Shown: in pieces, positions 33,336 to 44,353 of the stretch
Position numbering within the stretch: position 1 is the first letter of the stretch
Layout: every line of letters begins with the position of its first letter
Assembly (NCBI GenBank): GCA_009733775.1
Contig: WOGZ01000007.1
Span: 186,001-250,000 of the forward strand
Direction: 5' to 3'
Length of the DNA: 64,000 nt
DNA from: Alectoria sarmentosa
Lineage: Eukaryota > Ascomycota > Lecanoromycetes > Lecanorales > Parmeliaceae
Position numbers and translations under genes: made by a program
The notes under the pieces: model-generated
What the model was told of the DNA's origin: nothing
What the model saw: only the letters and a program-made list of their open reading frames with translations
The model's database searches: none

Positions 33336-35735
33336 GGCGCCAGCGCTCTTGAATGGCACCACTCCCCTGTACAAGATGCATCAGACGCCGGGAGGCGATG
33401 TTGGCGCGGGATGTCTATTTTGATTTTCGTTCCGAGGCATTGGAGAGGCAGGTTGTTGGGAAGCGATGGATCCCGTTTAAGGATCCCTACATGCATTGGA
33501 TTTGGGTCATCATCATGCTCTTCAGACTATTCACTGGCGTTTGGTGTATTTCAGTCATGTCGCAATAGCAACCTCTAATAAGTAGACACACATATCCTTC
33601 ACCTGTCTTACATCGTTTCCGCCGCGCCGTTATGAAACAGTCCCAGATCTCGGCATGCTGAGTTCGCAAGAACAACGACTCCTGAGCCTTACTCTCTAGC
33701 CAGCCTTTCTTGTCGTCTCACAACAGAAAAATAATCCGCAGGATTTCAAAGCTTAGGTCTAGACCACGAGAAAGTCCTTGGAATAACCTAACATGCGATA
33801 TGGGAGATGCACTGCAGCTGGGCTGCAGAATGATCAAGTTTGGCGGAAATAAAAAGTTAGGACCTCGATCTTTTGCAGTACTTGCATAGTTTCCTTTGAG
33901 AGCGAGATCCTGATAGCGATTGAGCACGAAATAAGAATCATAATATGCATCAGGCCCTGAAGGTGACCTTGATTATATAAACGCCATGATGGCCACTTGG
34001 ATCGAAACGACACTGACAGTATGACATTGTAAGCAAAGACGCCTCGCCAATTGCCAGCTTATCACCGGCCGCAGTAATCGGGTTCGTGCTTGAGTTTCTT
34101 CGACGTAAAGCATCTACCAGCCTGTCTGTCAGATAACGAAATCTTCAACTGACGAAACATCTTGGGTATTCAGCATAGTATATCCTTGAGCGGGCAAGGC
34201 TTGAGGATCCTATGTGGCGGTCAGATCCTCGACTGCTCTCCTCTACCTGATGATATGGAGACTGGGAGTCATCTGCTGACGGCTGCAGCGGGGAGAGCCG
34301 ATTGGGCGTCCTTTTAAAGGGAATTCATGAGAGAATGGTGTCACGATTCTCTTTTGGCCCGGGTCCTTTGTGGACATCTTCGGCAAAAGAGGCTTCTGAC
34401 GACTAGCTTTAGCTATGGAGGTTTTGCGATTTGGCTTGTAGGTGTTTGTATTGCAACTCGGCTGAGACTGATGCTTTGGCTTACTTATATCTCCTCGCGA
34501 TACTTCAACCAGTGGTAATCTGGCACATGTGTGGATGTGGATGAGGGGGATATCAAAGAGAGAGAGAGGGACAGCGCGTTTCCGTATGCTTGCTTTCAAG
34601 TCGATTCATGGGAGGAAGTGGAGGACTAGAAAAGGTGAAAATGTTATCAGAGACGGCTTGCAGTGAGGTTATTGGTTAATCAACGCCTTCAGCCTTACCC
34701 GTATGATGGGACTGCCAAGACTTTTTAAATCGATAAACCTTTCAATCCATTTTCAATCTTTTATCCCTCACCTCTCAGTACATTGGGAGGAATGTCTGAC
34801 TGCGGCGCATTTGCTGATGTGAATGTTGATATTTGACTCTGCGCCTGCTCTTCTTCGAGCGACGGTTTGTAGCCAATGGCACACAGTTCGCTGGACAAAC
34901 TAGGGGCAAACGGAAGGTTGTCAGAATGAGAGACATCTGGAGCTGAGGGACGATCAGGATATCGTCTCGTCTCTATGGATCAAATGTCTCATCTTTGAAA
35001 GGGAGAAATGAATGGAGGTCAAGGGAAGGAGAATGTCTGCCATTTCCTTACCTGCCTTGGGCATTGAAACAGCATGCGCAGCGATACATGTTGCCACAGC
35101 CCAGACTTGACGCCCCCGTCCGATTGGACAGAAACGAAACAACTGATTTATCTACTTTAGTCTCGTCTCAGGATGGTCTTTGGCGGAAGTGTTTGTCTGA
35201 CTTTATGGCGTCTCTCTGGTCTGCTGAAGTGTTTCATGAAAGAAGCACCGCAAATTTCAAGCATTCATGCCATCACCAGCCACTGCTCAGACAAGGGCTG
35301 CATGTCTCAAAAATGGAAAAGGGGGAAAGAGGGAAGATTGCCCAATGAAACGTCAAAGGGTGATTCAGCCGGCATATCTCTGAGACTGGCAACAAAGAAA
35401 GATGAAAGAAAGGTTTATTTGCTTATTCGATCAAAAAAAAAATATGCTAATTCTGGATGATTCTACTTCTCTGGACAAAGACCTCCACAAGTATCAAGGA
35501 AGCAGAAGGTTGTTCCACATATTAATTTTCAAATAACATCTTTTTCGGTGGCGAGAGACGTCGATCAACTCTGATCTTTCACGTGCGTTGTCTTTGAACA
35601 TATCACAGGTTATAGGCTTCGTAAGTATCCACCATTCCCAGCTCCGCTGAACCCTTCTGAAGTAAGAATATGCAATCCCTCTATGAGTACATGACACCTC
35701 ATATCTCCACAACAACCGTATAAAGCCTCAGAAGC
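33336..35735. other. 2.4-kb gene-free spacer between the two paralogues
   Basis: The first ~150 bp resemble the 3' flank of paralogue 2 (for example GGGCGCCAGCGCTCTTGA against GGGCGTCGGCGCTCCTGA), marking the duplication edge. The rest has no recognisable gene, only frames without ATG or protein-like composition. Confidence 0.5.
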
Positions 35736-36206
35736 ATGCCATTACTCCTCACGACCGTCATCCTCGCAGCCACAGCGCTCGCCCTCCCCACTTCCACCAA
35801 CCCCATCTTACCCCGCCAAATCCCTCAGGCCAAAGGACTCGGTGTAGGTGAACTCTTCTCACAGCTCACATTCACCACATACGCCGAGCCGTCCTGCCAG
35901 GGCAGCGGGAATGCCTTCACGACCGCCTACGGATTCTTCGAAGCCTTCCAAATGCAATCCTACAGCCTCAGCCGCTCACTTCATGCCAACGAGGTGCTCG
36001 ACTTTTACACCGGCTTCGGGACCGGGTTGCAGAGCAAGTATTCGGTAGATCATGCCGTGGATGGTCACTATACGGAGGCTTGCTTGCAGTACGACTCCAC
36101 GGCGGGGATCAATGCTACGACGAATGATGACGAGGGCCATGGGAGGTGGAATGGTTGCCATACGCTCAATAACAATGAGTGGTGTGCGATGATATGGCAA
36201 TTTTGA
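35736..36206 (+). CDS. Small secreted protein, paralogue 2
   Basis: A single-exon frame of 156 residues starts MPLLLTTVILAATALALPTS, a signal peptide nearly identical to that of paralogue 1 (32856..33335). The mature domain keeps LTFTTYAEPSCQG, AYGFFEAFQMQSYSLSR, LDFYTGFGTG, DGHYTEACLQY and WNGCHTLNNNEWCAMIW, with the same four Cys. A PRQ sequence shortly after the signal peptide could be a Kex2-like site (weak). It lies in the same orientation 2.4 kb downstream, a tandem duplication that has diverged considerably. TATAAAG sits only 17 bp before the ATG, so the real promoter is probably further upstream. Confidence 0.82.
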   Translation: MPLLLTTVILAATALALPTSTNPILPRQIPQAKGLGVGELFSQLTFTTYAEPSCQGSGNAFTTAYGFFEAFQMQSYSLSRSLHANEVLDFYTGFGTGLQSKYSVDHAVDGHYTEACLQYDSTAGINATTNDDEGHGRWNGCHTLNNNEWCAMIWQF

Positions 36207-37027
36207 AGCAATTCTATGACAGGGCGTCGGCGCTCCTGAGAGATACGGCTTGCATAGTGCAGGATACATCTGGCGTCCGGATGGGAGTAGGGGAGCGATT
36301 TTGGATGGAGCCTGGGGCTTGATTTCGTTTGAAGGAATTGGGTAGGCATGTATTGAAAAGCGGCAAATGACGCTGCAGAATGTTGAGATGGTTGTCACAA
36401 TTTCTCTTGAACTTCAACAACATGAATGAGAAGCAGTATTTTGTTTTCTAAAATGGAACTTTTCAAAAAACGTTTTTGGGGTATTGGGGGATGGACTTGA
36501 TGGTTTGGGGGTTGGAGAGGGGGAGGGAGGACCTTAATTCTCTGTCTAAAGTAACTACCTCTTTTCCCCTTCCGTTCGGAATTTTTGACTCACCCAACCA
36601 TCATCCCACTATGCATCATCACAGCTGTTAATCATCACTTCCTCCATTACCCCCCTTCTAGCAACCAAGAGGCGAAAATATATTGATATCAGGAACAAGG
36701 CAGTCACTCTCCGCTCTATGTCGAACCTCGGCCCCCGGTCCTTAAGTGACATCATTCACTTATTTCTCGTCGTTGATCTATGCGTGTGAGATGTTCATGC
36801 TCAAGCGATGTACTCGATCTGCGTTGTTCGCATTTCGCATTTCGGATCATCATATGAAACCTTGTCCCAAGCAACTGCACTGCATTGATTGGGCAGAGGA
36901 GGCATTGGGTTCCTTAACGAATGTGCGGTTGATCTCTAGATTTTTTTCATTCATCCATCCCGACGACCCATTCATCTCTGCACTTGCTTCTGTCCTCTGT
37001 ACTCCGTAGCTAGCTAAGCCACCTGGG
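36207..37027. other. Intergenic, nothing recognised
   Basis: The first ~150 bp match the 3' flank of paralogue 1. The rest has short frames only. Confidence 0.45.
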
Positions 37028-38599
37028 CTACGCGGTGGCGTCCAAAGACCCGTTCCCAGACACTTCCATCCCCGCCGTCGCCGCGGCGGAGCTCACGGTC
37101 AAGAAGATGTTGCCCAGATCGCCTAATCGGTTCCATCAGTCTTCTCAGCCCATGAGGGGGAATCTAGGAAAATGGAATCCATCATACCCAGCCCCGTAAA
37201 CGCCCCGCCCCGCCCGCCCCGCACGCACACGCTGAAGACGGCCGTCACGCCCTCCCACATGCGGTACCAGTAGCTGATGTCGGATCGGCCCGTCGAGAAG
37301 ATCTGAACGACGCACTTGTCGTCCGCTGTTTGCCCCCATCCCGCCCCCGGTTTCTCGTCAGCGCTTTAGACTTGAGAGGCATGTGGGGTTCTCTCTCTCT
37401 CTCACTCTCTCTCTCACTCTCTCTCTCTCTCACTCAACTTACACGATTCAATGTACACGGGCAGACCCTGCTGCACCTCGGGCGCGCCGCGCGGCCCAAA
37501 TATCAGCCGCCCCTTGGACGCCGGCATGTCGCCCAGCACGTCGCGGCAGGAGCTCCACTCGGGCCCAAAGGCGCCCCGGCACTGCACATGCGGTTCGTAG
37601 ACCCCGAGCACGACGGCGAGGTTGTCGTCGCCGCCTGGAGGAATGCCAAAAGGCGTGCGTTGTTAGCGGCGCTTGTGAATGAAATGTGGATGTGAATGTG
37701 GATGTGGATGTGGATGTGGATGTGGGGGCTTCTTCTTCTGGAAGGAAGGAAAAGTCGATGATCTGCCTGGCTGGCTGGATGGATGGATTTTTCTTTTTTC
37801 GTTTGTGGGTTGGAGAAGGCGGAAGGGGGGAAAAGGGTGGCTCACCGATATTGACGGCCATGCCCCCCTCCGACTGGCCGCCGCCGGCCGCGCACTGCAG
37901 GATCAGCGATGAGGCGGCGCGGCGTACCTGGGCCAGGCTGGCGCGCGCGGTCCGCACGTCCTCGGCCACGAGGAGGGTTTGGAAGAAGCAGAGGGCTCGG
38001 TCTAAGAGGCACACGCCGATTTAGTTTCATTTCAGCCAATACGCCCGCCTTTCTCTCTCCCTTTTTCTCTCGGTCTCTCACTCACTCACTCAGTCACTCA
38101 CTCATTCACTCACTCCACCCGCCTCCCCTCCCTTGATTGGGCAACAAAACTCCGCAGCCCGTGATTGATACAAGGGATTCTGGAAGCAAAACGCGCACGG
38201 TTGCAACAACTCACCTCCCATGATCCGATACGGCAGCGGGAACACACCCGGTCCCAACCCCGCGTGCCGCGCCCCCCACGTGTAGTCCACCGTGTCCGGG
38301 CTGATGTACTCCTTGGCGGACTCGCAGTCGGTGATGATGGGGTTGTAGCCGAAGTGCTCGCCGCTGCATTGGATGACTAGGGCGGGGTTCTCCGCGGATG
38401 GTGGGGTGGTGGTGGTGTTTAGTGGTGGTTGTAGGGTGGTAAGTGGTGGTTGTGGTGGTGATTGTGGTAGATTGGATAGATTGGATAGCGAAAGTAGTGG
38501 AGAGGGGGGAAGTGGAGAGGGGGGGAGTGAGAGGGAGAGGCTGAGGTTGGGTATAGGGATGAGGGCGAAGGAGAGGGTGAGGGTGCTTAGAGAACGCAT
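37028..38599 (-). CDS. Secreted hypothetical protein, 5 exons, microsatellite-laden introns
   Basis: Exons complement(37028..37122, 37188..37325, 37443..37634, 37846..38001, 38215..38599) sum to 966 bp (321 residues) with every phase consistent. Introns are 65, 117, 211 and 213 bp, and the three largest hold simple repeats. The N-terminus is a signal-like hydrophobic Ser/Leu stretch followed by a Pro/Thr-rich linker. The body has ITDCESAKEYI, LCFFQTLLVAEDV, SLILQCA, VYEPHVQC, SSCRDVLGDMPA and SDISYWYRMWEGVTAVFSVCV blocks with about eight Cys. I recognise this pattern (DC...C-F...QC; two-part domain with a W-rich second half) as a widespread unnamed fungal secreted family, but no activity is known to me. 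Similar blocks occur in the protein at 50196..51306. Confidence 0.78.
37391..37436. repeat. (CT)n microsatellite in an intron
   Basis: About 46 bp of CT/CTCA dinucleotide repeat fills the 5' part of the 117-bp intron 37326..37442 (on the coding strand, GA repeat immediately after the donor). Confidence 0.9.
37685..37725. repeat. (TGTGGA)n hexanucleotide repeat in an intron
   Basis: Six to seven TGTGGA units, one with a substitution, lie inside the 211-bp intron 37635..37845. Confidence 0.9.
38077..38116. repeat. (CTCA)n repeat in an intron
   Basis: About ten tetranucleotide units with two substitutions lie inside the 213-bp intron 38002..38214, near a further CT-rich run. Confidence 0.85.
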
Positions 38600-38954
38600 G
38601 ACCGAGTAATGGGAATGGGGAACGCGGGCAGATCTTCCGTAGAGGGGTTGACTTCGTTTTGCTTGCCACCTACTTACCTAGGAATCGATCCCAAAGAGAG
38701 ATCCAGCCTTTTTCGATATGCAAATGAATTGATGCAGTCGTTGCATCTGGGCCTTCCTTCTAGGTAGGTACATACATACTTTACTACTTATGCGACCTGC
38801 CGCCTCGTACTTACTCTACTTACATAGCCGCTCTTCCCCTTGCCGTGTACCTGCCATTTCATTCATTGAATTCATTGGATTTGGGCGCTTCTACATAAGA
38901 ATATCGGGCTGGGTGCGTGGGTGGCAAGCGCGGCTTTACATGCGCGGCACGGCC

Positions 38955-38985
38955 TTTTTTTTCTTTTTTTTTTTTTTTTTTTTTT
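38955..38985. repeat. Poly(T) tract
   Basis: About 31 bases are almost all T, with one C. It is unlikely to be a transposon tail because no coding element adjoins it. Confidence 0.9.
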
Positions 38986-39249
38986 GGATGGGATGGTGCT
39001 TTGATTGATAGATAGCTTCGGTTGGGGCGGGGTGGAGTGGGGTGGGTATGTTGAGTAATTCGTTGTGATTATGTATATATGTGTGAGGCTTGTGTTGGAG
39101 AGGAGTGGAGTGGATGTTGAGAGGAGTGGATGTTGAGAGGGGTTTTTTTTGAGGCTTTTTTTGGGGGGGTTTTTTTGGACTTGGGATTTGGATTTGCAGT
39201 TTTTGAGGGTTTTTTTGGATTTGGATTTGGACTTGGATTTGCAGGGCTG

Positions 39250-39404
39250 GGAAGGGTAAGGTAGGGTAAGGTAAGATAAGGGTAGGTGAGGGCAAAGGCA
39301 AGGGCAAGGGTAAGGGTAGGGTAAGGTGAGGGTCAGGGTAAGGGTAAGGGTAAGGGTAGAGTAGGGTAGGGTAGGGTAGGGTAAGGGTAAGGTAAGGTAA
39401 GGTA
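39250..39404. repeat. G-rich telomere-like degenerate repeat (GGGTAA/GGTAAG)
   Basis: About 150 bp is built almost entirely from GGGTAA, GGTAAG, GGGTAG and GGGCAA units on the plus strand. The unit differs by one base from the plus-oriented telomere unit TTAGGG (TAAGGG against TTAGGG), so it is telomere-like but not telomeric. It has strong G-quadruplex potential. Short TTGGATTTGGA repeats precede it at about 39178-39243. Confidence 0.8.
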
Positions 39405-39449
39405 TTCTGATGGGCTGGTTGGTAGAGTAGAGTAGAGTACATCTGCGCG

Positions 39450-39452
<3 letters not shown>

Positions 39453-39488
<36 letters not shown>
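39453..39488. repeat. (GA)n microsatellite
   Basis: A run of about 18 uninterrupted GA dinucleotides. Confidence 0.95.
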
Positions 39489-39490
<2 letters not shown>

Positions 39491-41166
39491 TTGGGCATGA
39501 GATTTGGCATTATGAAATTTGGCATTACTCTAATGCGATGATGATATATTGCTTTTTTTCTTTATTTTTCTTTTCTAGTTTATAATATGTTATGTTAATC
39601 GATGAGCGATCTTGATTTATTCACTCACTTACATATAAATATATAAATGTATATACATAGCTGGGTCATTAGATTATCCATCAGCAATACTTTTATTTTA
39701 ATTTTTTAATTGATGGCTGCGTAGTACTTACTGTAGCGGTCTTTTGAGTGAGGAAAAGGGACTTTTTTGAATTGCTGAGTTTGAGCTTTTGTTGATGCGA
39801 GAGTGTTGGTTAATGGGAAAACTCCATGATTATTGAACGAGTAATTTGCGCTCCCTCTCTTTCTTTCTTTCTTTCTTTCTTATGAGCATTGCGGAACTCT
39901 CAAGAAATTGCATTGGTCGGTCTAAAGCAGAATTCACAAACCCTCATATTGCTTCTTGGATACCCAAGCCTCGTCCTACATCTTGGAATCACAATAGTCT
40001 TCCTACCCCGATAGCTGCACAACCCTCCCCCCCGCATAACACTTCTCGAGGATTCGAAACTGAGAGAACACACTGCACACACACACACACGTAGCTGATG
40101 GACAATCGAGACGGAAGTGCATGGATGACCGGCATAATTTGAAGAAGAAGAAGGAGAAGAAAAGAGCTGCGCGTGTGGAGAGATGCTGGGTAAGGCTGCG
40201 TGTGGGAAGTACGTGTTGCTGATGGTCAGAGAAGTAGAGTTGAGTGCTTATGTACCTCCTCGCCTACTTTTTCTGGAGCCAATGGGAAAGATGTTGATCC
40301 GGAGAAAATGTCCGGGCTGAGAATGGCGCTGAGGTTGTTGGGTTGGGTTGGGTTGGGTGTGTCGGACGCGATGCTGCATTCGATTTCTGTCAAACCTGTT
40401 TAGCTTGTAGGTAGGTAGGTAGGTTTCCTGTGGGATGCGCCGAGGGCGAAAACTTGTGCATGTTCTTGAGGCATGCAAGGAAGGAAGGAAGGAAGCAAGC
40501 TAGCAGTCTCGGCTATCTTGGCATTATGATTTCCCACACCTCGTTTTTATCGCACGCAGCTCGAAGATGTTTCCAAGCCATCATCTCGGTACCGATTGCA
40601 GTTGCCAAGGCGGCACAACGTGTTCTTGTTATTCGTGATTCCATGAGTGGCCCTTTTATTTTTTGCTGCAATGTTTTGGAAAACTTGCAAGACATTGGAG
40701 CGCTAAAAAACGCGGCATGCAAGCGAGAGCTGCAGTGTAACAGTGGGTGCATGAATGCCGCGCCAAGGAAATTGTCTCGCGCATATGCAACGCTAGAGAA
40801 GACTTCACAGGAGAACGCAAGTGACAGATGCAGAGATCCAGAGGGGAGAAATGAGATGGTGATCGTTGAGTGCCTCCCGGGGAAATAGATCGACCTCTCT
40901 TAAGGTTGAGATTGAGATCATTGGTACCTCCTTGGATTTGCTCAAGATTTCTGAAAAGTATCATTGGTGCCTTCCGAGAGACTTGTTCCAAGCTTCTATA
41001 GACTGGTTGCTTTTTGGTATAAGTATGTACATTTGAGATGCGCGATCTACATTAAACCACCGGATCAGTAGTAGTGTCCAAGTCCGCATGGCAGTTGCTC
41101 AAATTTTATTCGTCAACCATGAGGGGCGATCTCGCTCGCTTCCTAGCTCCGCGTCTGGCTTTCCAA

Positions 41167-42609
41167 TCAAAGTCCTCTTGATTGCAAAAATGTCTGGATC
41201 ACATCGTACGCGCCGGTGGCGTTGTAGTGCAGGTTGATGCCGTGGCCTGAGTCGGGTTGGATGTATGCTGTGAAATCGCCCGATGGTACATTGGGAAAGT
41301 TCATGACCGCTGCTGCTGGGATCGAGGGGAGAGATGCGTTGCCGGTGGCAAGACAATTGCCTCCGCAGTATGGCAGGTCATTTGCTAGAATGAGGTCAAC
41401 AGGCTTGATGGTTTTGGGTACGGGATGATCGGGAAAACTCACATCCAGTAATGATCAGCACTGGCCCGGCAAATGCATTCAACATAGGCAGACTAGTCAA
41501 GGTCAACAGCTCACCAACAGTGACGGGCTGCTTCGTGTTTTCGCCCACAAGTAGGATGCCAGGGTCGAAAAAGCCAGGCAGGAAGAAGAGATACTGGTTG
41601 GCGCCTATGTTTGCGTTTGTCAAGTATCCAGCAGGATAATCCAAGCTTGGTGATGACGACGAAAGACCGGCGACGTAGTCTGTTAGGCTGTACGTGTTCA
41701 GAACAGACTGCACGGTAGGGGAAGAAATGTTGCCGATTTTCAGAATAGACTCCAGGGCAGAGGAAGATGCGTTGCCGAAGCGGAATGGCTGGTTGAGGTA
41801 CGCTTGCTCAAAATTTGACCCAGCGCCGAAGTAGCCGACAAAGCTGCTGTTCATCGAGAAGCCGGTCAAGACGATTCCGTCGGAGATGGTGGGATACATG
41901 TTGACAAGGACATATGTCTGGGCAGATCCGAAGGAGTGGCTGACAGAAAGTTACAATCTTCTGCCTCAAAGGTGTACTGAGAATGCTCACCCAACATGTA
42001 TGAGTTTGCCGAAAGTCTGATCGACGCCCGGAAATGTACCATTGCGCAACATCAGGGTCATTTCAGCCAAGGCTGCAATTTCCAGGAAGGATTGAATCTC
42101 ATCCAGAGGCTCGCCGTGGGAGGAGTTTCCGATGCCCAAGCGGTCGTAAGCGAGCGTGCAGAATTTGTATGCGTCGGTAGCAACATCGACGTAGCTGTAA
42201 TTGAAGTTGTTGTAGGATAGATCCCAGTACCTGGCGACATTGTCAGCACGACGATCCCAATCACGTCCATCAGACCCACTCACGTCTTGTCAAACCCAAT
42301 TCCGTGCGTCAGGATCTGCAGGTTTGGCTTGGTTGTAGTATCCATGCTGCTTGGCATACAGAATTCCGCGCTAATGTAGTAGGTGCCGGCGGTAGTGGCG
42401 TATCCAGAAAGGGCGGTCTCCGTGAAATTTCTGCCCTGCTGCGTTTGGTTCTGGGCGAAGGTGGTGGCATCGAGATTGGTCTGTGGAACGGCGATGTCGA
42501 AGACAGCAGTACGGGCCGAGATGGTGACGGGGACGGTCATGTTATTGCATGTTTTGGCAGCTACTGAGCCAGCAAGCAGCACGACTGCGAGGGCCGATTT
42601 GGCGAACAT
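41167..42609 (-). CDS. Secreted alpha/beta hydrolase
   Basis: Exons complement(41167..41384, 41443..41939, 41991..42230, 42284..42609) give 426 residues. Introns of 58, 51 and 53 bp have consensus ends. The signal peptide is MFAKSALAVVLLAGSVAAKT. The nucleophile elbow GHSFGS is created across the second splice junction (Ser near residue 191). Before it come LTHGIGFDKTYWDLSYN and FCTLAYDRLGIGNS, typical of the strand and oxyanion region of this hydrolase group. The likely catalytic His is in DSGHGINLHYN near the C-terminus, with an Asp in the preceding segment. There are many N-glycosylation sites. It is probably an extracellular esterase/lipase-like enzyme; the substrate cannot be inferred. 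Length fits fungal secreted members of the fold. Confidence 0.88.
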
Positions 42610-44353
42610 GTTTGTAGCTGTTCTGAGCTTCGTGACTCAATGTATAAAGTATCGCTCCAGCTCAGTTTCTGCGGATGAGTGCTGTTGGTGCTTGAGAGGG
42701 AGAGGAAGAAGAAGATGAAGAGAGTGAAAGGTAGAGAAGATGATGAATAGATGAAGTAAGTTCAGATGAAAAAAAAAAAAAAAAACGCAGGCAGGCGTAA
42801 AAGGTTTCAACGCGCCAGGCCGTTGAGGCCAACGTCATAATGGTGGTGCATAATGGCGTCTTCCGATTCCGATGCGGATTCCAATCAAAAGTCGAAAAGG
42901 AAAAAGTCAATGGGGTTCCTGCATGCATTGATTGCATTAAACTTCCACATGTCCTGACAACTCAAGCCCCAATCCGCTGCTGCATAAGCAAGGAAAGGAG
43001 AGCCAATTTCCAAGCCTGCATCTGCTCTGTGCTGATTGGATAGAGTCTAGGGACAGCATGTCTGGAGAAGATGAAGTCATTGGTATCATCTTCACTTTGA
43101 TCTTCTCATTGGAGCTCAAATTGCTCTCAAAATATCTCTCAAAATGCTCACAAAAGGCCTGGAACATGTGGAAGAGGCTTAGCCCACAACCTTGGCGCGA
43201 CATATTGAGAAACATGGCTCTTTTCAGCGAAAAAAGTGACTTAAATTCCAACTAGCTTGCCGTTTGAAGCGGGAATGACGTAAGATTGCCGTCCATCTAT
43301 CCTCCTTTTGGCAGCATCCCCTCATTCTTTTGAAACTGAAGAGATCGCAACTCCGCTGATCCCGCCAGTCTGGTCTCCGCTGTACTGTGCACCAAACCGT
43401 ACATCCTATACTGCTGCTTGCGGCCAGAACTCTTCTTCCCTTTCAAAGTCGAGCCCCAGTCCATCAGGCGAAAACCAACAACGTTGATGAAACCCCGACG
43501 AGGGCTAGGCTTGATCAAAGAACCCAAACCTCGTCGGCACCCAATGTTGCCGGTCTGGAGGGGTGTGTACCTGGGCCGAAAGGAAAAAGGACAGGTGTAC
43601 ATATGTAATACGGTACAGAGGTCAGCACCGAAAGTCATGCACAGCGCTAGTGGCAGCCCTACCCTTATCCTACCTACTTTCGACAGGCAGCCTTGTAGCT
43701 AAAGACCTAATGACCCTAAGGTAGATACGATAATCTCTCAAGAACCCTATCATTAATAAAGGGCATGAGCCCTCCAGTGGGACCATGCCAGGCACAAAAA
43801 CCCAAAGCAGCTCCTCCTCCTCCTCCTCCTCTAAGCGCATCGTCCAGGTCCCTCTCCGGGGGGGGGGGGGGGGGGCATTTATCCGACAGCTGGACTCTTT
43901 CTTTCTTTCTTGGCATGTGCAGGACTTTCGCTGCCGACCCTCTCTCTGTACTACATATACTCACGTTGCGGCCGTTCCCTAAATCGGTTTCAATGGATGG
44001 ACAGAGATGAAATGTGAGGGCTCCATACTGCTTTGATGGAAACACGACACGACACGACATATTGAAACAAAGGCGATTTTGGTCGGTCTGCTTGCGCATT
44101 TGCGACGCTGGAATCAGGCGTTGGAAGGCGAGTGGCAAGTCGGTGCGTGAATCGGGTTTTTTTGGTTCCCGCGAGCGTGGGGAGTATAGGATCCTGGCGT
44201 TTCTGAATTCGCCCTCTCTACCTACCTACTGACTGGTGTATGTCCGTTTCCATGTGTATATACCCAGGTCGAAAATCCGGCCTCCAGTTCAACAATCGAA
44301 CCACTCACTCCTTCCCACCCCATCCCCCTCCCCATCCCATCTAAACCCCAAGC
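42610..44353. other. 1.7-kb gene-free spacer
   Basis: Contains an A run (42769..42784), a MITE fragment (43608..43671), a (TCC)n run (about 43806..43831) and a run of roughly 19 G starting near 43857. Open frames here are shadows of simple repeats. Confidence 0.5.
43608..43671 (+). mobile_element. Relic left end of the 53890..54162 MITE
   Basis: The sequence follows the left end of the MITE (TACGG, AGGTC.GCAC..AAAGTC, then ACAGCGCTAGTG.CAGCCCTA.CCC) with small insertions and substitutions. No matching right end is clear, so this looks like a decayed or truncated copy. Confidence 0.5.

Larger units (their letters stand above)
38600..41166. other. 2.6-kb gene-free, simple-repeat-rich spacer
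   Basis: The region contains a poly(T) tract, a G-rich GGGTAA-like block, a GA tract, a TTTC tract (39859..39880), a GGGTT run (40335..40358), and GGTA and GGAA short tandem runs near 40410-40495. A frame of about 150 codons at 40430..40888 (+) lacks an ATG at its start. I see no supported gene. Confidence 0.5.

Noticed and set aside
37330..38024. Plus-strand frames across the 5-exon secreted gene
   Set aside because: Shadows of GC-rich exons and microsatellites. The minus-strand spliced model gives a full-length, Cys-conserved protein.
39250..39404. True telomere or chromosome end
   Set aside because: The unit is GGGTAA-like and degenerate, flanked on both sides by unique sequence and genes, so it is interstitial and not canonical.
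38936..39525. 217- and 168-codon minus-strand frames
   Set aside because: They are translations of GA, T and GGGTAA simple repeats (Ser-Leu, Lys-Lys and Thr-Leu-Pro-Tyr runs).
43716..44010. Frames over the TCC and poly-G tracts
   Set aside because: Composition is entirely driven by simple repeats.
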